Below, piece after piece: positions 44,384 through 53,700 of a DNA stretch of 64,000 nucleotides. Position 1 is the stretch's first letter, and each line of letters begins with the position of its first letter. Under the pieces are notes generated by a model. It did no database searches and had not been told where the DNA came from. It saw nothing but the letters and a program-made list of their open reading frames with translations. The stretch is from an uncultured Bacteroides sp. (GTDB lineage: Bacteria; Bacteroidota; Bacteroidia; Bacteroidales; Bacteroidaceae). The stretch is taken from contig CASDXG010000060.1 of the NCBI GenBank assembly GCA_949285025.1, forward strand, positions 1 to 64,000, written 5' to 3'. A program made the translations under genes and the position numbers.

Positions 44384-44817
44384 ATAATTGTGGCACGATG
44401 ATTCAAATTGCATTAGGAGGACAAGCCGGGACCATCCGGTTTCATCGCTGGAACAGGAAAAAATATGCCATGTTCTGCAGTGTCAGAAGATGCGTTACGA
44501 TAGGGTGTGTCTGTAAAAGTATTGCAGATGCGGCTTTGAGTAAGGTCAAGCAGGCGCTAATGCAAGGCTATGCCGGAAATGCAGCAAGGAGAGGGACGGA
44601 TGAACCGAAGACCTTGTCTGCAGACGGGACTTGCATTAATGTGCCGGATTTCCGGCTGGAGGAAGAATTGTGCCTTGCCGTTTTATGTTCTCAAAGAACT
44701 GATGTCGTGAAGTCATCCCGCCGTAGCGGATATGGCTTTGTTAATAATATAAATAAATGGAATACGGGAAAGTCCGTCATGTGTATAGGGTAATGCGCAT
44801 GACGGACTTTCGTTTTT
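44384..44817 (+). ncRNA. Candidate structured leader or small RNA before the biotin operon
   Basis: This stretch of about 430 bases runs from a strong promoter to a strong terminator and holds no convincing protein gene. It is rich in self-complementary segments. TTGCATTAG (44408-44416) and CTTGCATTA (44630-44638) can each pair with the CTAATGCAAG segment at 44557-44566. GCCGGAAAT (44572-44580) can pair with ATTTCCGGC (44648-44656), which also lies in a local hairpin GCCGGATTTCCGGC (44643-44656). AAGGTC (44542-44547) pairs with GACCTT (44610-44615). Such competing pairings before a terminator are typical of riboswitches and attenuators. No RNase P, tmRNA, SRP or cobalamin-riboswitch signature was recognised. 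It could equally be an independent small RNA. Confidence 0.55.
44768..44817 (+). terminator. Strong terminator 36 bp before bioB
   Basis: GAAAGTCCGTCATGTG (44768-44783) pairs with CGCATGACGGACTTTC (44796-44811) as a 16-bp stem with one wobble, followed by GTTTTT. It ends the leader transcript unless overridden. Confidence 0.9.
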
Positions 44818-44853
44818 GAATGGAAACAGATATAATTTTATAGTTTGACCGTT

Positions 44854-45810
44854 ATGATATCGAAGATAGAAGAAGATATTGATTCGGGAGGTGTCCTGTC
44901 TCAGGAACAGGTGTTGCGGATTGTTACAGAAACACCTTTGGATGAGCTTTGTGATTTGACCCGGAAGATAACATGTAAATATGCATCATTTAAATTCGAC
45001 ATGTGCTCGATTGTAAATGCCCGTTCAGGGCTTTGTCCGGAAGATTGTAAATGGTGTGCGCAATCGGTACGGTATAAAACCGGAATCTCAACGTATGGTT
45101 TGCTCTCTGCCGATGAATGTCTGGAGCATGCCCGTGCTAATGAGAGTCAGGGTGTCGGGCGTTTTTCTTTGGTTACAAGCGGGTGCCGTCCGAGTAAAGC
45201 GGAACTGCTTCGTTTATGCGAACGCATTGCTTATATAAAGGAACACGCGCATATCTCTTTGTGTGCCTCATTAGGCTTGACAGACGAGGAGAACTTACGG
45301 GCCTTGCATGAGGCCGGAGTATCGCGTTATCATTGTAATCTGGAAACGGCCCCATCGTATTTTTCATCAGTATGTTCCACTCATACGCAGGAACAAAAGA
45401 TAAAAACGCTTCAGGCAGCACGGCGTGCAGGTATGGAAATCTGCAGCGGTGGAATTATCGGTATGGGGGAGACGATGAAGCAGCGCGTAGAATTGGCATT
45501 TGCATTGCGTACTCTGAATGTAAAATCGATACCGTTGAATTTGCTTCATCCCATTAAGGGAACTCCTTTGGCTGCTTGTCCTTCTTTGTCGGCCGAAGAA
45601 GTTTTGCGGACGATTGCCGCTTTCCGTATTGTGAATCCCGATGCGTATATCCGTTTTGCGGGAGGTCGTTCGCAGTTGTCTCGGGAGACGGTGCGGAAAG
45701 CCCTTTACATTGGAGTCAATGCCGCAATTGTAGGCGATTTGCTTACAACGCTCGGCTCGAAAATATCGCAGGATGTTGAATTAATCAGACAGGCAGGTTA
45801 TGAATTATGA
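44854..45810 (+). CDS. bioB: Biotin synthase
   Basis: A 318-residue radical-SAM enzyme that inserts sulfur into dethiobiotin, the last step of biotin synthesis. The [4Fe-4S] cysteines are Cys61, Cys65 and Cys68 in [32 protein letters not shown] and FAGGRSQLS are further family motifs. The start is taken as ATG 44854; an in-frame TTG lies 9 bases earlier. A weak second promoter may overlap the terminator (TTTG 44815-44818 and TATAGTTTG 44839-44847), but transcription from it would begin almost at the ATG. It overlaps bioA by 11 bases and heads an operon of six genes. Confidence 0.96.
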   Translation: MISKIEEDIDSGGVLSQEQVLRIVTETPLDELCDLTRKITCKYASFKFDMCSIVNARSGLCPEDCKWCAQSVRYKTGISTYGLLSADECLEHARANESQGVGRFSLVTSGCRPSKAELLRLCERIAYIKEHAHISLCASLGLTDEENLRALHEAGVSRYHCNLETAPSYFSSVCSTHTQEQKIKTLQAARRAGMEICSGGIIGMGETMKQRVELAFALRTLNVKSIPLNLLHPIKGTPLAACPSLSAEEVLRTIAAFRIVNPDAYIRFAGGRSQLSRETVRKALYIGVNAAIVGDLLTTLGSKISQDVELIRQAGYEL

Positions 45811-47107
45811 ACAATTATTTGATGCCTTTGATCGGGAACATCTTTGGCATCCTTATACATCGGTTACCAATCCTCTCCCCACATATAAAGTAAAAAGGGT
45901 GGACGGGTGTGTGATTACGCTGGCAGATGATACACAACTGATTGACGGAATGTCATCGTGGTGGTGTGCCGTACATGGCTATAATCATCCGTTTCTGAAT
46001 GAGGCTGTCAGCCGGCAGTTAAAGCAAATGGCGCACGTTATGTTCGGTGGGTTGACTCATGAGCCGGCTATTGCTTTGGGGAAACGGTTACTCAGCCTGG
46101 CTCCTCCCTCTATGCAAAAGGTCTTTTATGCCGATAGTGGTTCGGTAGCTGTGGAGGTTGCCCTGAAAATGGCTGTGCAATATCATTATGGGAAAGGAAA
46201 TTCCAAGCGGACTAATTTTGTGACGATTCGTTCCGGTTATCATGGCGATACATGGAATGCGATGTCTGTATGCGATCCGGTGACAGGAATGCACGGATTA
46301 TTCGGACCGGCACTTCCCATTCGTTATTTTGCTCCTGCACCGGTATCACGTTTTGGAGGAGAATGGATTGACGAAGATATCCGGTCTTTGCGTGAGATTA
46401 TAGAGAACCACTATGATGAACTGGCCGGCCTTATCCTGGAACCGGTCGTTCAAGGAGCTGGAGGAATGCGATTCTATCACCCGCATTATCTTGTAGAAGC
46501 TGCAAAACTTTGCCGTGATTATGGAATATTGCTTATCTTTGATGAAATAGCTACGGGTTTCGGCAGGACGGGGAAGCTGTTTGCTTGGGAATATGCCGGA
46601 GTAGAACCTGATATTATGTGCGTGGGGAAAGCCTTGACGGGAGGATATATGACTTTTTCTGCCGTGATGACTACGGAAAAGGTGGGACAGGTTATTTCAG
46701 ATGCATTTCCTTATGCTTTCATGCATGGGCCCACGTTTATGGGAAATCCTTTGGCTTGTGCGGTGGCGTGTGCTTCCATAGACTTGCTTTTATCTTACGG
46801 TTGGAAGGAAAAGGTGCTGCGTATCGAGGAACAGCTAAGGCGGGAATTGATGCCTGCCCGGAATTTGCCTCAGGTAGCCGATGTGAGAGTTTTGGGAGCT
46901 ATCGGAGTGATAGAGATGAAACGGCCTGTAAATATGGCGCAGATTCAGAGACGCTTTGTAGAGGAAGGCGTGTGGGTCCGTCCGTTCGGTAAGCTTGTTT
47001 ATATCATGCCGCCTTTTATTATTTCAGAAAAAGAATTGACTTTTTTGACAAAAGCCTTATTGAAAGTGGTGAGTGAGATGAATGAAAATGCAGAAAACGA
47101 TGACTGA
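45800..47107 (+). CDS. bioA: Adenosylmethionine-8-amino-7-oxononanoate aminotransferase
   Basis: A 435-residue class III PLP aminotransferase that makes 7,8-diaminopelargonate (DAPA) from KAPA using SAM as amino donor. The N-terminal LWHPYTSV, the substrate motif [15 protein letters not shown], Asp248 ([12 protein letters not shown]) and the PLP lysine Lys277 ([11 protein letters not shown]) are as in BioA. It overlaps bioB at its 5' end and bioF at its 3' end, so translation is coupled through this part of the operon. Confidence 0.96.
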   Translation: MNYEQLFDAFDREHLWHPYTSVTNPLPTYKVKRVDGCVITLADDTQLIDGMSSWWCAVHGYNHPFLNEAVSRQLKQMAHVMFGGLTHEPAIALGKRLLSLAPPSMQKVFYADSGSVAVEVALKMAVQYHYGKGNSKRTNFVTIRSGYHGDTWNAMSVCDPVTGMHGLFGPALPIRYFAPAPVSRFGGEWIDEDIRSLREIIENHYDELAGLILEPVVQGAGGMRFYHPHYLVEAAKLCRDYGILLIFDEIATGFGRTGKLFAWEYAGVEPDIMCVGKALTGGYMTFSAVMTTEKVGQVISDAFPYAFMHGPTFMGNPLACAVACASIDLLLSYGWKEKVLRIEEQLRRELMPARNLPQVADVRVLGAIGVIEMKRPVNMAQIQRRFVEEGVWVRPFGKLVYIMPPFIISEKELTFLTKALLKVVSEMNENAENDD

Positions 47108-48269
47108 TACAGAGCAAACATACCGGCAGATTTTAAGACAACTGGAGACAAATGGGTGTCTGCGTACGCTTCCGGAAATAACTCATTCGGGGAAATGGGC
47201 GGTTATTGGTGGGCGGCAGTTGCTGAATCTTTCTTCGAATGACTATTTGGGATTAGCGTCTGACCCGGAGTTGCATGCTTCGTTTCTTGCAGGATTATCC
47301 GGTGAGGAAGCGTTGTTGTCATCATCTTCTTCACGTTTGCTTACGGGAAATTATTCTGTTTATCGGGAGCTTGAGGATATGATTGCCGAAAGTTATGGAG
47401 CGGAGGCCGCACTTACTTTCGGGAGCGGATATCACATGAACGCGGGAATCATTCCGGCAGTTGCCGACAGCAATACCTTGATTCTGGCAGATAAACTGGT
47501 GCATGCCAGTTTGATCGACGGGATTCGCTTGTCGACTGCCCGGTGTATCCGTTATAGGCACGGGGATATTTGTCAGCTTGAGCAATTGTTGCAGAAGTAT
47601 CATGCTGTTTTTCCCCGTATCATCATTGCTACGGAAAGTATTTTCAGCATGGACGGTGATGTGACTCCCCTTATGCGTCTGGTGGAGTTCAAGCGAAAAT
47701 TTCCACAGACGATGCTTTATGTCGATGAGGCACACGCCGTAGGTGTACGTGGGAAGCGCGGGCTTGGCGTGGCGGAAGAGCAGGACTGTATGAAAGATAT
47801 TGATTTCTTGTGCGGAACATTCGGAAAGGCGATGGCCTCTGTCGGAGCATTTGTGGTGTGCAGTAAGATTATGCGGGATTATTTGATTAATAAAATGCGT
47901 ACATTAATCTTTACGACAGCATTGCCTCCTGTCAATGTTGCATGGACAAAATATGTTTGGTCTCGGATGGATGACTGGGCTGATCGCCGGGCGCATTTGC
48001 ATGTCCTTTCAGCTCATTTGAAACAGATGCTGGAACTTTCCGGTTTTCATAGCGATTCTCAGAGTCAGATTCTTCCGATGACGATAGGGGAAAGTTCGGA
48101 AGCCCTCCTTATGGCAGAGAAACTACAATCGGGCGGGTATTATGTATTGCCCGTACGTCCTCCTACAGTGCCTGCCGGGACTGCAAGAATCCGTTTCTCG
48201 CTTTCGGCAGGAATTACGGTGGAGGATTTGCAGGGATTACAACTCTTGTTACAAAAGAAAAAGGAATAA
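47100..48269 (+). CDS. bioF: 8-amino-7-oxononanoate synthase
   Basis: About 389 residues; a PLP alpha-oxoamine synthase joining pimeloyl-ACP (or CoA) with L-alanine to give KAPA. Motifs: [47 protein letters not shown] and the PLP lysine in [14 protein letters not shown]. Three in-frame ATGs exist (47082, 47088, 47100). The last, in ATGACTGA overlapping the bioA stop, gives the usual N-terminus for this enzyme and is preferred. bioG follows 4 bp after the stop. Confidence 0.95.
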   Translation: MTDTEQTYRQILRQLETNGCLRTLPEITHSGKWAVIGGRQLLNLSSNDYLGLASDPELHASFLAGLSGEEALLSSSSSRLLTGNYSVYRELEDMIAESYGAEAALTFGSGYHMNAGIIPAVADSNTLILADKLVHASLIDGIRLSTARCIRYRHGDICQLEQLLQKYHAVFPRIIIATESIFSMDGDVTPLMRLVEFKRKFPQTMLYVDEAHAVGVRGKRGLGVAEEQDCMKDIDFLCGTFGKAMASVGAFVVCSKIMRDYLINKMRTLIFTTALPPVNVAWTKYVWSRMDDWADRRAHLHVLSAHLKQMLELSGFHSDSQSQILPMTIGESSEALLMAEKLQSGGYYVLPVRPPTVPAGTARIRFSLSAGITVEDLQGLQLLLQKKKE

Positions 48270-48273
48270 CATC

Positions 48274-48948
48274 GTGAAACAATATTTTTTGAAAAAAGAA
48301 GAAAACCGCCGTTTGCTGATTTTTTTTGCAGGATGGGGAGCAGATGAACGGCTGTTCAGTCGTCAGGTTGCTGACGGATATGATTATATGTTATGTTACG
48401 ATTATCGGACACTCGATTTTGATTACGGCTTGTTGGCCCCCTATGAAAGTATCCGCCTGCTGGCCTGGTCGATGGGAGTGTGGGTGGCCGGGAAAACGTT
48501 CGAGAAGAATGACAAATATCAATGGAATATGAAAATGGCTGTAAATGGAACTTCTTTCCCTATTGATGAGGAAAAAGGAATTCTTCCGGCTGTTTTTGAG
48601 GGTACACTGGCGCATTTTTCAGAAACTACGTTGGTGCGTTTTCGTCGGCGGATGTGCGGAAGTATGGAGCAGGTTAAAGTCTTCTTGTCATATACGCCCT
48701 ATCGTTCATTGGAAGACTTGAAAGAGGAGTTGGCCGTACTCAGAGAAATGTATAACGATTTGGGGGAAGCTTCTTTTTTATGGGATAAGGCGATTATAGG
48801 AGTGCGTGACCATATATTCCCGGTGGAAAACCAGCATTGTGCATGGCAGGGGGTAACGGCTGTCGAGGTAGATGCGGCTCATTATGATGAGAGGCTGTTT
48901 AATGTTTTGTTGCTTGGCTCAGAGGAAAGTTTATGGACAAAGGATTGA
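48274..48948 (+). CDS. bioG: BioG, pimeloyl-[ACP] methyl ester esterase (DUF452)
   Basis: A 224-residue alpha/beta hydrolase. By analogy with characterised BioG it would cut the methyl ester from pimeloyl-ACP methyl ester, releasing pimeloyl-ACP for BioF; it does the job of E. coli BioH. Visible features are the start-loop GWGADERLF, the nucleophile elbow LLAWSMGVW (Ser65), a probable Asp in VRDHIFPVE and a His in DAAHYDERL. The start is a GTG at 48274; the open frame extends upstream inside bioF, but that part has no homology. It overlaps bioC by 16 bases. Confidence 0.9.
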   Translation: MKQYFLKKEENRRLLIFFAGWGADERLFSRQVADGYDYMLCYDYRTLDFDYGLLAPYESIRLLAWSMGVWVAGKTFEKNDKYQWNMKMAVNGTSFPIDEEKGILPAVFEGTLAHFSETTLVRFRRRMCGSMEQVKVFLSYTPYRSLEDLKEELAVLREMYNDLGEASFLWDKAIIGVRDHIFPVENQHCAWQGVTAVEVDAAHYDERLFNVLLLGSEESLWTKD

Positions 48949-49691
48949 TACGGAAAAGATTTGTACGGGCTGCCGGAACTTACGAGAAGAATGCAGAAAT
49001 ACAACGCCGCATCGCAGAGAAAATGACAGGACGAATTGAACAATATGTCCCGATGTCTTTTCGGAACCGTGTGTTGGAAATAGGATGCGGAACGGGTGTT
49101 TTTACCCGGATGTACCGTAATCATTTTCATCCGGCCTGTTTGTTCCTGAACGATATATGTCCTGAAATGCAGGCATGGGTGTCTGATTCTTGCGGAAAGG
49201 ATGCCGTCTTTTTATGGGGGGATGCTGAAACGTTGAATTTTCCTTCCTCTCTAGGAATGGTTATTTCCTGTTCTGCGATTCAGTGGTTTGAAAATCCGGA
49301 AAGATTCTTTTCCCGTATTCGTACTCATCTTGTGGCAGGAGGGTATCTGGCATTTACTACGTTTGGAGAGAAGAATCTTCAGGAAATTGCCGAATTATCG
49401 GGGATTTCCCTTCCGTATATCCCATTTGAGCGGATGAAGAAAATATTAAGACAATACTATACGATAGAGCATTCATGGGAGGAAATGAATAAGTTGTCCT
49501 TTGTTTCTCCTTATGATGTGCTGAAACATCTGAAGACAACGGGAGTGACCGGCATATCTTCTTCCTGCTGGACAAGAAAGACTTTGGACGATTTTTATAG
49601 TAATTACGAGAGGAAATATTCGGATGGTAACGGAAAGGTAACGCTGACTTATCATCCTCTTTACTTTATTTGTAAAACAAAAAGCGTATGA
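48933..49691 (+). CDS. bioC: Malonyl-ACP O-methyltransferase
   Basis: A 252-residue SAM-dependent methyltransferase that methylates malonyl-ACP, disguising it so fatty-acid synthesis can extend it to pimeloyl-ACP methyl ester. The N-terminal RFVRAAGTYEKNAEIQRRIA is typical of BioC. The SAM-binding loop is VLEIGCGTGVFTR, and later VISCSAIQWFENPERFF fits the family. Its presence with BioG indicates the BioC-type route to the pimelate moiety. The stop shares ATGA with the bioD start. Confidence 0.94.
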   Translation: MDKGLIRKRFVRAAGTYEKNAEIQRRIAEKMTGRIEQYVPMSFRNRVLEIGCGTGVFTRMYRNHFHPACLFLNDICPEMQAWVSDSCGKDAVFLWGDAETLNFPSSLGMVISCSAIQWFENPERFFSRIRTHLVAGGYLAFTTFGEKNLQEIAELSGISLPYIPFERMKKILRQYYTIEHSWEEMNKLSFVSPYDVLKHLKTTGVTGISSSCWTRKTLDDFYSNYERKYSDGNGKVTLTYHPLYFICKTKSV

Positions 49692-50338
49692 ACAAGAATA
49701 TTTATTTCGTATCGGGTATCGATACAAATATAGGAAAAAGTTTCACGGTGGGGTATTTGGCACGGATATGGAACGAGAAAGGTATAAGGACCATTACACA
49801 AAAGTTTATACAGACGGGGAATGTCGGTTTGTCTGAAGATATTGAATTGCATCGGGAAATTATGGGAACCGGTTTGTTGCCCGAAGACTTGTCCGGTTTG
49901 ACCATGCCCGAAATCTTTTCATATCCTTGTTCTCCTCATTTGGCAGCGGAAATAGACCGGAGGGAAATCGACTTCTCTAAAATAGAAGATGCGGCAGATT
50001 GCTTAAGCAGAAAGTATGATGCGGTTTTGTTGGAGGGGGCCGGTGGCTTGATGGTTCCTCTTACGCGAAGATATTTGACGATAGATTATATTGCAGATAA
50101 AGGCTTGCCTTTGATTTTTGTTACCTCCGGGCGGTTGGGAAGTATTAATCATACGCTGTTAAGTCTGGAGGCCATTCGGAGCAGGAATATACATTTATAT
50201 GCCGTAGCATATAATCTTTTTCCCGAGAGTGATGATTTATTGATACGCAATGATACGGAGAATTACCTTCGGACATTACTGTCCGAAGATTTCCCCGATG
50301 CAAGATTTATTCGCATTCCTCGTATAGAAATGCCTTGA
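49688..50338 (+). CDS. bioD: Dethiobiotin synthetase
   Basis: A 216-residue P-loop enzyme that carboxylates DAPA with CO2 and ATP to form the ureido ring of dethiobiotin. The P-loop is SGIDTNIGKSFTVGYL near the N-terminus; LLEGAGGLMVPL is the second family motif. It ends the operon, which therefore encodes the whole path from malonyl-ACP to biotin. No terminator is evident in the 39 bp before the convergent DUF4831 gene. Confidence 0.95.
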   Translation: MNKNIYFVSGIDTNIGKSFTVGYLARIWNEKGIRTITQKFIQTGNVGLSEDIELHREIMGTGLLPEDLSGLTMPEIFSYPCSPHLAAEIDRREIDFSKIEDAADCLSRKYDAVLLEGAGGLMVPLTRRYLTIDYIADKGLPLIFVTSGRLGSINHTLLSLEAIRSRNIHLYAVAYNLFPESDDLLIRNDTENYLRTLLSEDFPDARFIRIPRIEMP

Positions 50339-50377
50339 ATGAGAAATTGTTGTTAATCATTCTTCGAGGCAGAGGTC

Positions 50378-51430
50378 TCAGTCTTTGTCAATCTTTATGA
50401 TTCCTCCTGTCTGTGGATTGAAGACAACGCGGGTATTGAGCTTCTTATCGAACAGCCCGTCTACCAGAACTTCTGTATTGCCGAATTGTGTGACAGGCAG
50501 TTCGCCTTTAAAGAATTCCTTGCCGTTATAATTTATTGAAACCATTCCTTTGCCCGGTATGTTATAGATGGCTCCTTTCAGTTTCTCTTTCTTTTTTGCA
50601 TCTTCTTCAGATGGGGCAGGTTGATTAAGCGTGCTTTTCAGTGTGAGATATACCGGTTCTCCTGACAGATCTTGTGCGGAAAGGATTCCCAGGCTGCGGG
50701 AAAAGCGGAATACAACATGGTCTTTCATTTCACCGTCGGGTATTACGCGGAAAGAAAAAAGCTTGTCTTCACGGTCTTTTTTGCCTGTGAACAATTCGGT
50801 AAGAGCTCGCTCTTGTTTGTCCAGATTGTCGATAATCAGTTTAAGTGATGCCCCGTCTTTGGGCATAGTATCCGCCTGTCCGCGCAGGATGAGGTTTTTG
50901 CTTTCGCGGATGTTGTAGATTTCTTTGGCCGTCAATTCCGCCATCTTAGCAGTAGATCCTGCCATCAGGATATCTTCGGTCATATATTTTCGTGCATTTT
51001 CGTGTATGGCCGGTTTCTCTAATGCATATTCTTTGGGGGCTTCTTCCTTAGGCGATTGCGTATTTATGGCCTTGATCAGTCCCTCTTTCGTCAATTCTAT
51101 GTTGGAGATATTACTTTTGTCTTTTAATTTCATGCGGTAAGCATTGGCAGAGTCAGGAATCCCGATAGAATGAACTTCGATATGTTTAATTTCCCAATAC
51201 GTTTCGGAAGTTGAGGTAATATTGTTTATTTTCATGTATCGGTTGGCATATTGACAAAAGTCTCCCGGCTGGTATGTAACTTTTGTGGCAATGACATTTA
51301 CTTCCAAAGCGGTTTTGGGGAGAAAGTAAACGATACCTTCATCGCTGCCCGGAGTATAATAACTTATATCCTGTGCGCTTGCTGTCTGTAAGAAAAACGG
51401 TAAACTTAACGCAAATAATACTTTTTTCAT
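50378..51430 (-). CDS. DUF4831 family exported protein
   Basis: A 350-residue protein with a signal peptide (ending QTASAQ) and no transmembrane segments. It matches DUF4831, a Bacteroidales family of unknown function. It lies 9 bp after nnr on the same strand and is probably co-transcribed with it. Confidence 0.8.
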   Translation of the reverse strand: MKKVLFALSLPFFLQTASAQDISYYTPGSDEGIVYFLPKTALEVNVIATKVTYQPGDFCQYANRYMKINNITSTSETYWEIKHIEVHSIGIPDSANAYRMKLKDKSNISNIELTKEGLIKAINTQSPKEEAPKEYALEKPAIHENARKYMTEDILMAGSTAKMAELTAKEIYNIRESKNLILRGQADTMPKDGASLKLIIDNLDKQERALTELFTGKKDREDKLFSFRVIPDGEMKDHVVFRFSRSLGILSAQDLSGEPVYLTLKSTLNQPAPSEEDAKKKEKLKGAIYNIPGKGMVSINYNGKEFFKGELPVTQFGNTEVLVDGLFDKKLNTRVVFNPQTGGIIKIDKD

Positions 51431-51439
51431 GATTCGTTC

Positions 51440-52957
51440 CTATTTACTTATGGTTAAATTTTTCCATGCCTCAGGCAATGCGTCGATAATGTCGCTGGCT
51501 GTCATGCTTATTTCTCCTTTCTGTTGTGCGGCAATATCTCCGGCAAGCCCGTGAACATATACGCCTAAACGGCATGCATCTTCTTGAGGATATCCTTGTG
51601 CCAATAAAGCGGTGAGGATACCTGTCAGAACATCTCCGCTGCCGCCTGTTGCCATACCCGGATTTCCTGTAGGATTAAAGTGGCAACATCCTTCCGGAGT
51701 TATTACGGTAGACCATGCACCTTTCAGTATAATGAAGCATTGTAGTCTTGCGGCTAATTCAACGGCTTTTGTCAGTCGCTCGTAACTATTATTGCAGCGT
51801 CCGATAATGCGTTCCAGTTCTTTTACGTGTGGCGTGAGTATACTGTAAGGAGGTATTATGCTTAACTGCTCCTGATGAGTGCTGAAAATATTCAAGGCGT
51901 CGGCATCGAGAATCAAGGGAATCGGGCACTCTTTGATTTGTTCCAATGTGGCAAGTGATGTATCTTCTTCTTGTCCGAGTCCGGGGCCGATGGCCATTGC
52001 CTGATAACGACTGATATCTACGGGATTTGCAAAATAATGGTCGAACACATCGTCCTGCACCATTGCTTCGGGGACTGCCGTTTGAAGGATGGCATGATTG
52101 CATATCGGTGTGTGAATCGTAAGCAGTCCGATACCGGAACGTAGTCCGGCTTTGGCAGAAAGGATTGCAGCTCCGGCCATCCCGTATGAACCGGCGATAA
52201 GCAAACCGTGTCCGAAATTTCCTTTATGGGCGAAACGTTTGCGTGGCTTTATGAGTTTGCTTATTTCGGCTTTCTCCGTAATGTAATATGGAGTGTTTAC
52301 CTGATTTATGAAACCGGTGCTAATGCCGATATCAATGTTTTCCCATTCACCTACAAATTCTTCATTTTCCTGAAATAAGAAAGAAAGTTTGGGTGCATGT
52401 ATACATAGTGTCAGGTCTGCCCGAATGATGTTTTGCTTTATATTATATGCGTTGTCTTCTCCCATTAATCCCGATGGGATATCAATGGAAACCACTGTGG
52501 CAGGAGACGCATTTATGCGTTGCACAATGGCAGCAAAGCCGCCGCTTAATGGTTTGTTCAGGCCGGAACCGAATAGTCCGTCAATAACAATATCTTCTTT
52601 TTGCAGTTTCGGGAAATCAAATTTATTATAGACTTCAATAAAGTTCGGGAATTTACATTCTTGCAGCCGCTGGATGTTTATCTGGCATTCTTCCGATAAT
52701 TGGCCGGAAACGTTGAATACGTAAAGCGTAACGTTGTAGCCCTTCAGGAATAATAAACGGGTAATGGCAACAGCATCTCCTCCGTTATTTCCCGGTCCGG
52801 CGAAAACAGTGAAGGATTTCGATTTGTCCCATCTCCGGCAAATGGCTTCGGTGATTTGTATTGCTGCCTTTTCCATCAGCTTGATGGACGGTATGGCTTC
52901 ATTGGTTATCGTATATGCGTCTGCTTCTTTTTGCTGAGAGCAAGTTAGTATCTTCAT
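51440..52957 (-). CDS. nnr: Bifunctional NAD(P)H-hydrate epimerase / ADP-dependent hydrate dehydratase
   Basis: A 505-residue metabolite-repair enzyme that restores NAD(P)H from its hydrated forms. The N-terminal YjeF_N epimerase domain (about 1-215) has FAGPGNNGGDAVAITRLL and DGLFGSGLNKPL. The C-terminal ribokinase-like dehydratase (about 225-500) has HKGNFGHGLLIAGS and NPTGNPGMATGGSGDVLTG. The fused arrangement is usual in bacteria. The gene is divergent from hpt. Confidence 0.95.
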   Translation of the reverse strand: MKILTCSQQKEADAYTITNEAIPSIKLMEKAAIQITEAICRRWDKSKSFTVFAGPGNNGGDAVAITRLLFLKGYNVTLYVFNVSGQLSEECQINIQRLQECKFPNFIEVYNKFDFPKLQKEDIVIDGLFGSGLNKPLSGGFAAIVQRINASPATVVSIDIPSGLMGEDNAYNIKQNIIRADLTLCIHAPKLSFLFQENEEFVGEWENIDIGISTGFINQVNTPYYITEKAEISKLIKPRKRFAHKGNFGHGLLIAGSYGMAGAAILSAKAGLRSGIGLLTIHTPICNHAILQTAVPEAMVQDDVFDHYFANPVDISRYQAMAIGPGLGQEEDTSLATLEQIKECPIPLILDADALNIFSTHQEQLSIIPPYSILTPHVKELERIIGRCNNSYERLTKAVELAARLQCFIILKGAWSTVITPEGCCHFNPTGNPGMATGGSGDVLTGILTALLAQGYPQEDACRLGVYVHGLAGDIAAQQKGEISMTASDIIDALPEAWKNLTISK

Positions 52958-53096
52958 TATCCTTTGAAAAATAAAAAGTTATTTCGTTATCTATTTGTCG
53001 GTAAAAGTACGAAAAAAAGCTTGGATATATTGAAAATTCTTCCTGAAAATATCTTTAAAACATGCAGACGTTTTTCTGACTTTAACGGATAATTTG

Positions 53097-53104
53097 TACT
53101 TTTG
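53097..53104 (+). promoter_or_regulatory. Candidate -7 box for hpt
   Basis: TACTTTTG matches TAnnTTTG and lies 29 bp before the ATG at 53133. It falls inside the upstream extension of the open frame, so the shorter hpt start is favoured. Confidence 0.5.
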
Positions 53105-53132
53105 TTCCCGGTTTTGTTTAGAAAAGTTCGGT

Positions 53133-53675
53133 ATGGGTATTATGCGGATAAGAGACAAGGAGTTTAGGATTTTCTTATCGGAAAAGGTTATTTTAGAGGA
53201 AATATCCCGTGTAGCCTCTGAAATGGAGCGAGACCTTTGCGGTAAAAGTCCGTTATTCGTTTGCATATTGAACGGTTCTTTTATGTTTGCGGCCGATTTG
53301 TTGAGGCGTTTGTCTTTTCCCTGTGAGGTGTCGTTTGTAAAGTTATCTTCTTATGTTGGAACGGAAACAAGCGGGAAGGTAAATGAATTGATAGGGCTGG
53401 ACTTTGATATTTCGGGACGTTCTGTGGTGATAGTGGAGGATATTATCGATACAGGAACCACCATGCAGTATTTATTGAATATGCTTCGTTTGAAAAATCC
53501 CGGTGAAGTTCGGATAGCTACATTGTTGCTGAAACCGGGAAAACTGCAGACAGATTTGCAAGTCGATTATGTGGCGATGAAAATACCTGACGATTTTATT
53601 GTCGGTTATGGCCTTGATTATGATGGCTATGGCCGCAATCTTCGTGATTTATATGTAGTGACAGATAAGAATTGA
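53133..53675 (+). CDS. hpt: Hypoxanthine phosphoribosyltransferase
   Basis: About 180 residues; a purine-salvage enzyme making IMP (and probably GMP) from hypoxanthine or guanine and PRPP. The PRPP motif is VVIVEDIIDTGTTMQYLL, with CILNGSFMFAADLLRR earlier and FIVGYGLDYDGYGRNL near the C-terminus. The ATG at 53133 is preferred over the upstream non-ATG extension; a second ATG lies at 53142. adk follows 25 bp later. Confidence 0.94.
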   Translation: MGIMRIRDKEFRIFLSEKVILEEISRVASEMERDLCGKSPLFVCILNGSFMFAADLLRRLSFPCEVSFVKLSSYVGTETSGKVNELIGLDFDISGRSVVIVEDIIDTGTTMQYLLNMLRLKNPGEVRIATLLLKPGKLQTDLQVDYVAMKIPDDFIVGYGLDYDGYGRNLRDLYVVTDKN

Positions 53676-53700
53676 ACTATAAATTTAAAATAAAACAAAA

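Noticed and set aside
44128-44793. 221-codon frame as a protein gene
   Set aside because: TTG start, no domain, odd composition, stop in the terminator loop, and it spans a strong promoter. Kept only as a finding to check.
44384-44817. Known RNAs (RNase P RNA, tmRNA, SRP RNA, cobalamin riboswitch) as explanation for the bioB leader
   Set aside because: The conserved cores I know were not found: no GAGGAAAGTC or ACAGAACCC for RNase P, no tRNA-like ends for tmRNA, no GCCACTG with a full B12 box. CCGAAGACC at 44605-44613 only loosely resembles a B12 box.
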